A stretch of DNA of 6,753 nucleotides from JBBKWJ01 sp037968895 (GTDB lineage Bacteria > Actinomycetota > Acidimicrobiia > Acidimicrobiales > SZUA-35). The stretch covers positions 1-6,753 of the forward strand of contig JBBKWJ010000235.1 in the NCBI GenBank assembly GCA_037968895.1, in the 5' to 3' direction. Below are positions 5,469 through 6,753 of this stretch, piece by piece; positions within the stretch are counted from its first letter, which is position 1, and each line of letters opens with the position of its first letter. The notes under the pieces were generated by a model that was not told the DNA's origin, searched no databases, and saw only the letters and a program-made list of their open reading frames with translations. The translations under genes were made by a program, and so were the position numbers.

Positions 5469-6323
5469 TCAGGTGTTGACAGCCGTGGCTCGCTGTGCGG
5501 CACTTCGTCGGAGCTGATCAGCGACGTCGGGGAATTCGTTGAGCAGCGTGCCGAATTCCTGAACCGACATGACGCTGATCCACAGGTCGGTGTCGGCGAC
5601 GACAGTGGCGGTTCGCAGGTCGCTGCCGACCCCTGCCGCTTGCAATAGTGCCATCTCACCGAAATGATCGCCGGCCCGCAGCGTTGCGACCACCTCGCCA
5701 TCAACGGTGACCGTCGCCGAGCCGTCGAGGAGAACACCGAACTCCTTTCCGTGTCGGCCTTCGGAGGTCAGCTCGCGTCCAGCGGGCACTTGGATAGAGG
5801 TTGCGATCGAATCCAGGCGAGCCAGCTCCTGCTTGCTGGACAACCGAAACACCTTGGCGGTCGAGATGCTGTGACTGGTCGAACCATTCGCAGTCTCGTT
5901 GGCCACGGGAGACGAGGTCTGAACGACCAGCACATCGCAACCGGCATGGCGCAGCACACCGTTTGCCACAGCACCCAGGACCCGTTTGACGCCCTGCACC
6001 CTTCGATTGCCGACCACGATCAGCGAGGCGCCGACCTTCTCTGCTTCGGCGCAGATTGCTTCGACCGGATCCTTGGAGCCGATCGAGCTGGTGGCGTCGG
6101 GCATCCCGATGTCGTGCTTGATTCGCTGCAGAAGTTGTTTGCTGTCTTGCGTCCAGTCGTCGAAAAATGAATCGCCGCCGTGCTTGATCGTTGTCGAGTG
6201 GCCGGGCTTGACGGCCATCACGAGGTGGAGTGGTTGGCCGAGCGATGCGGCGATTTTTGCTGCCCGCTTTGCTGCGGCCAATGCGGTTTCGCTGCTATCG
6301 ACTCCGACTACGACTGCACTCAT
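5469..6323 (-). CDS. universal stress protein domain fused to a cyclic-nucleotide-binding domain
   Basis: This intact 284-aa protein is predicted cytoplasmic, with no signal peptide or membrane segment. Residues 2-135 form a UspA-type fold: SAVVVGVDSSETALAA at the start, then LIVVGNRRVQGVKRVLGAVA and HAGCDVLVVQT. The usual ATP-site pattern G-x2-G-x9-G-(S/T) is imperfect: Arg108 replaces the second Gly, the spacing is one residue shorter, and Ala118 follows the last Gly. ATP binding is therefore uncertain. Residues about 158-280 are a CAP-like cNMP-binding domain with a good phosphate-binding cassette: FGEMALL at 221-227 and RTATVVA at 237-243, where Glu223 and Arg237 are the expected cyclic-nucleotide contacts. 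No DNA-binding HTH or enzyme domain follows, so it is probably a cAMP-responsive sensor or adaptor rather than a transcription factor. The start at 6323 is preceded by AAGGGG at six-base spacing; the longer in-frame start at 6383 is less likely. It is convergent with the truncated CMD gene. Confidence 0.88.
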   Translation of the reverse strand: MSAVVVGVDSSETALAAAKRAAKIAASLGQPLHLVMAVKPGHSTTIKHGGDSFFDDWTQDSKQLLQRIKHDIGMPDATSSIGSKDPVEAICAEAEKVGASLIVVGNRRVQGVKRVLGAVANGVLRHAGCDVLVVQTSSPVANETANGSTSHSISTAKVFRLSSKQELARLDSIATSIQVPAGRELTSEGRHGKEFGVLLDGSATVTVDGEVVATLRAGDHFGEMALLQAAGVGSDLRTATVVADTDLWISVMSVQEFGTLLNEFPDVADQLRRSAAQRATAVNT

Positions 6324-6612
6324 GATGATCCCCTTGTGTGGTGTGGCCAACGGATCCCTTTTCCGAAGGCTCTTCACCACCATGACGGTTCGGCAACGAG
6401 TCGTCCGTAACGCCCATCACATTCGTGAGAATCTCTCGGAGATCCTTCCGCGCCATGACGGCATCTTCGTGTGACGGCGAAATCGGCGAGTAGTACGGTC
6501 CGGATGAGGAGAGACTGCCGAAGACGCTCATCGTGAAGGCTGGCGGCGTCACGTTACTCGTTGATGAGTCCGTCGCAGGCGGCCGATCTCACGACCTGAA
6601 GGTCGTGCTGGT
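6324..6612. other. intergenic region upstream of the USP-cNMP gene
   Basis: No gene is supported here. It should hold the promoter of the USP-cNMP gene; AAGGGG just upstream of 6323 is its ribosome binding site. A minus-strand reading of 85 codons (6552-6295) overlaps the USP start but looks low in complexity. A perfect 8-bp inverted repeat, CACGACCT with AGGTCGTG, lies at 6590-6607 around a 2-base centre, close to the end of the IS481 fragment. Confidence 0.4.
6590..6607. repeat. short near-perfect palindrome
   Basis: CACGACCTGAAGGTCGTG has 8-bp arms around GA (7 bp with a TGAA loop if it folds). It could be a dyad operator or part of a hairpin. No T tract follows on either strand, so it is not an obvious terminator. 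Confidence 0.4.
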
Positions 6613-6729
6613 TCACGGGTGGCGGTGCCTTGGTACCCAGCTTTTGGATACTGCGTAGCGGTCAGCGGCTTCGGACTGGGTGAGTCCTTCGATCTCGACG
6701 GACAATATGATCGCTCGGGCCTTGGACAT
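6613..6729 (-). pseudogene. IS481-family transposase, N-terminal fragment
   Basis: The minus strand from ATG 6729 reads MSKARAIILSVEIEGLTQSE followed by AADRYAVSKSWV. This is the typical start of IS481-type transposases, an HTH of the 'MSKAR...A..YGVS.SWV' kind. Similarity ends after SWV and TGA follows at 6613-6615, giving 38 residues. The catalytic DDE core is absent from the window. Full-length relatives are about 300-400 residues, so this is a remnant cut within or just after the HTH. No terminal repeat could be assigned. Confidence 0.65.
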
Positions 6730-6753
6730 TGTCCACGATGACCGGTCGAGGGT

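Noticed and set aside
6295..6552. Minus-strand 85-codon frame overlapping the USP start
   Set aside because: No good ribosome binding site, Ser/His-rich composition, and its end runs into the well-supported USP coding region in another frame.
6570..6630. tRNA-like 3' sequence (AAGGTCGTGCTGGTTC)
   Set aside because: It resembles a variable loop plus T-loop, but the T-stem does not pair, no D-arm or acceptor stem is found upstream, and no CCA end follows.

Overview
The window is high-GC DNA. Its proteins are rich in Ala, Arg and Val, and its transposases resemble the IS6, IS3 and IS481 elements common in actinomycetes. I infer an actinobacterial chromosome or large plasmid and cannot name a genus. 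No rRNA, tRNA or CRISPR array is visible.

Layout. At the left edge (1-1068, minus) is the N-terminal part of a large AAA/STAND-type ATPase of the LuxR/ATPase-regulator kind, running out of the window. Just upstream on the same strand and in the same frame is a small single-pass membrane protein (1156-1479) with a strong ribosome binding site. Positions 1721-2546 hold a complete IS6-family insertion sequence with 16-bp terminal inverted repeats; its transposase is broken by a one-base deletion. It abuts the 3' part of an IS3-family element (2547 to about 3014), also frameshifted by one base. Next come an IS3-type orfA N-terminal fragment (3053-3148) and a decayed XRE antitoxin-like gene (3158-3406). 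An intact AAA_14/DUF4143 ATPase (3424-4725, minus) follows. A remnant of a second, different IS6 element (4908-5101) has cut off the 5' half of a carboxymuconolactone decarboxylase-family gene, of which the last 96 codons survive (to 5394). Convergent with it is an intact fusion of a universal stress protein and a cyclic-nucleotide-binding domain (5469-6323, minus). At the right edge is the N-terminal fragment of an IS481-type transposase (6613-6729, minus).

Interpretation. This is an insertion-sequence graveyard between two host loci: the membrane-protein/regulator pair on the left and the stress-sensor gene on the right. The main whole accessory gene is the DUF4143 ATPase. It lies between two IS6 ends (1721 and 5101) whose 16 terminal bases are identical and inverted, which gives the segment the shape of a degenerate pseudo-compound transposon of about 3.4 kb. 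No flanking 8-bp target duplication is visible. I found no convincing new multi-gene system. The points most worth following up are the pseudo-compound structure, the single TGA separating the membrane segment from the ATPase in one frame, and the USP-cNMP fusion.
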